The notes under the pieces were generated by a model. The model ran no database searches and was not told the origin of the DNA. It saw nothing but the letters and a program-made list of their open reading frames with translations. A program made the translations under genes and the position numbers. Below are positions 63,953 to 64,000 of a stretch of DNA of 64,000 nucleotides, piece by piece. The stretch comes from Litchfieldia sinesaloumensis. GTDB lineage: Bacteria; Bacillota; Bacilli; Bacillales; Bacillaceae_L. Numbering within the stretch: position 1 is the first letter of the stretch; each line of letters opens with the position of its first letter. The DNA is taken from contig NZ_LT732529.1 of assembly GCF_900156865.1 (NCBI RefSeq), forward strand, positions 459,666 to 523,665, in the 5' to 3' direction.

Positions 63953-64000
63953 AGCCTTTTAATAATGGTCCTGGATAAACCTTTTACAATGCAAAACACA
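63953..64000. other. Window end, no feature seen
   Basis: 48 bp after the M20 stop; too short to interpret, with no clear terminator hairpin. Confidence 0.5.

Overview
The window looks like the chromosome of an endospore-forming, motile, low-G+C Bacillaceae bacterium. Spore genes include BclA-like collagen proteins, YjcZ, SpoVIF, an alpha/beta SASP and Spo0E- and Kin-type phosphorelay parts. SigI/RsgI, CtsR-controlled ClpE, MotAB and two S-box riboswitches also fit. Gene order follows Bacillus subtilis in two blocks: yjcZ-spoVIF...yjcF-yjcG-yjcH, and ligD/ku-sigI-rsgI-SASP-ktrD...ogt-mtnA/K/U/E/W/X/B/D-spo0E...kinD...motB-motA...clpE-ykvI. No phage, transposon or CRISPR array is visible; the region is largely core chromosome with local replacements. 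The genus cannot be fixed from the sequence alone.

Layout. 1-3.2 kb: spore-surface region with two tandem collagen-like genes (the first cut by the window edge), a decayed subtilase remnant, and small sporulation genes. 3.2-9.0 kb: DUF421 protein, yjcFGH, a dicarboxylate/amino-acid symporter gene behind a cyclic-di-AMP (ydaO-type) riboswitch, a tRNA-Val gene, and an sstT-like symporter. 9.3-13.9 kb: a KinB-like sensor kinase followed by an SRAP/HMCES-type DNA-protein crosslink enzyme, a stand-alone PTS IIA, and an NprR-like peptide-responsive regulator with a candidate signal-peptide gene. 14-21 kb: GbsR/OpcR-type repressor divergent from the glycine-betaine importer opuA operon, then a SwrC-like RND pump. 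21-28.8 kb: Ku/LigD end joining, sigI-rsgI, SASP, KtrD-like potassium channel, and small proteins.

28.8-42.8 kb: a B12/radical-SAM enzyme, a chemoreceptor at the place of kinE, ogt, and the complete methionine salvage set (MtnA, K, U, E, W, X, B, D) under two SAM riboswitches, one with a 57-nt loop where its partner has 14. Then a CbpA-like c-di-AMP-binding protein and a Spo0E-like phosphatase. 43-58.7 kb: MFS exporter, aldo-keto reductase, KinD-like kinase, cytoplasmic 5'-nucleotidase-like enzyme, motA-motB behind a sigma-D promoter, M3 peptidase, second-type methionine aminopeptidase, acetyltransferase, exporter, clpE with three CtsR operators, and ykvI. 58.7-64 kb: a GAF/PucR-type regulator divergent from DUF5058 protein, an unrecognised membrane protein and an AbgB-like M20 amidohydrolase, which together look like an uncharacterised uptake-and-hydrolysis system.

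Functional threads: (i) osmotic and potassium homeostasis (c-di-AMP riboswitch, KtrD, CbpA, OpuA/GbsR); (ii) sporulation initiation (KinB-like, KinD-like, Spo0E-like, NprR-like); (iii) sulfur salvage controlled by SAM. The least described parts are the 58.7-64 kb system, the NprR/peptide pair and the enlarged S-box. All assignments come from reading the sequence and from remembered family features; no database search was run.
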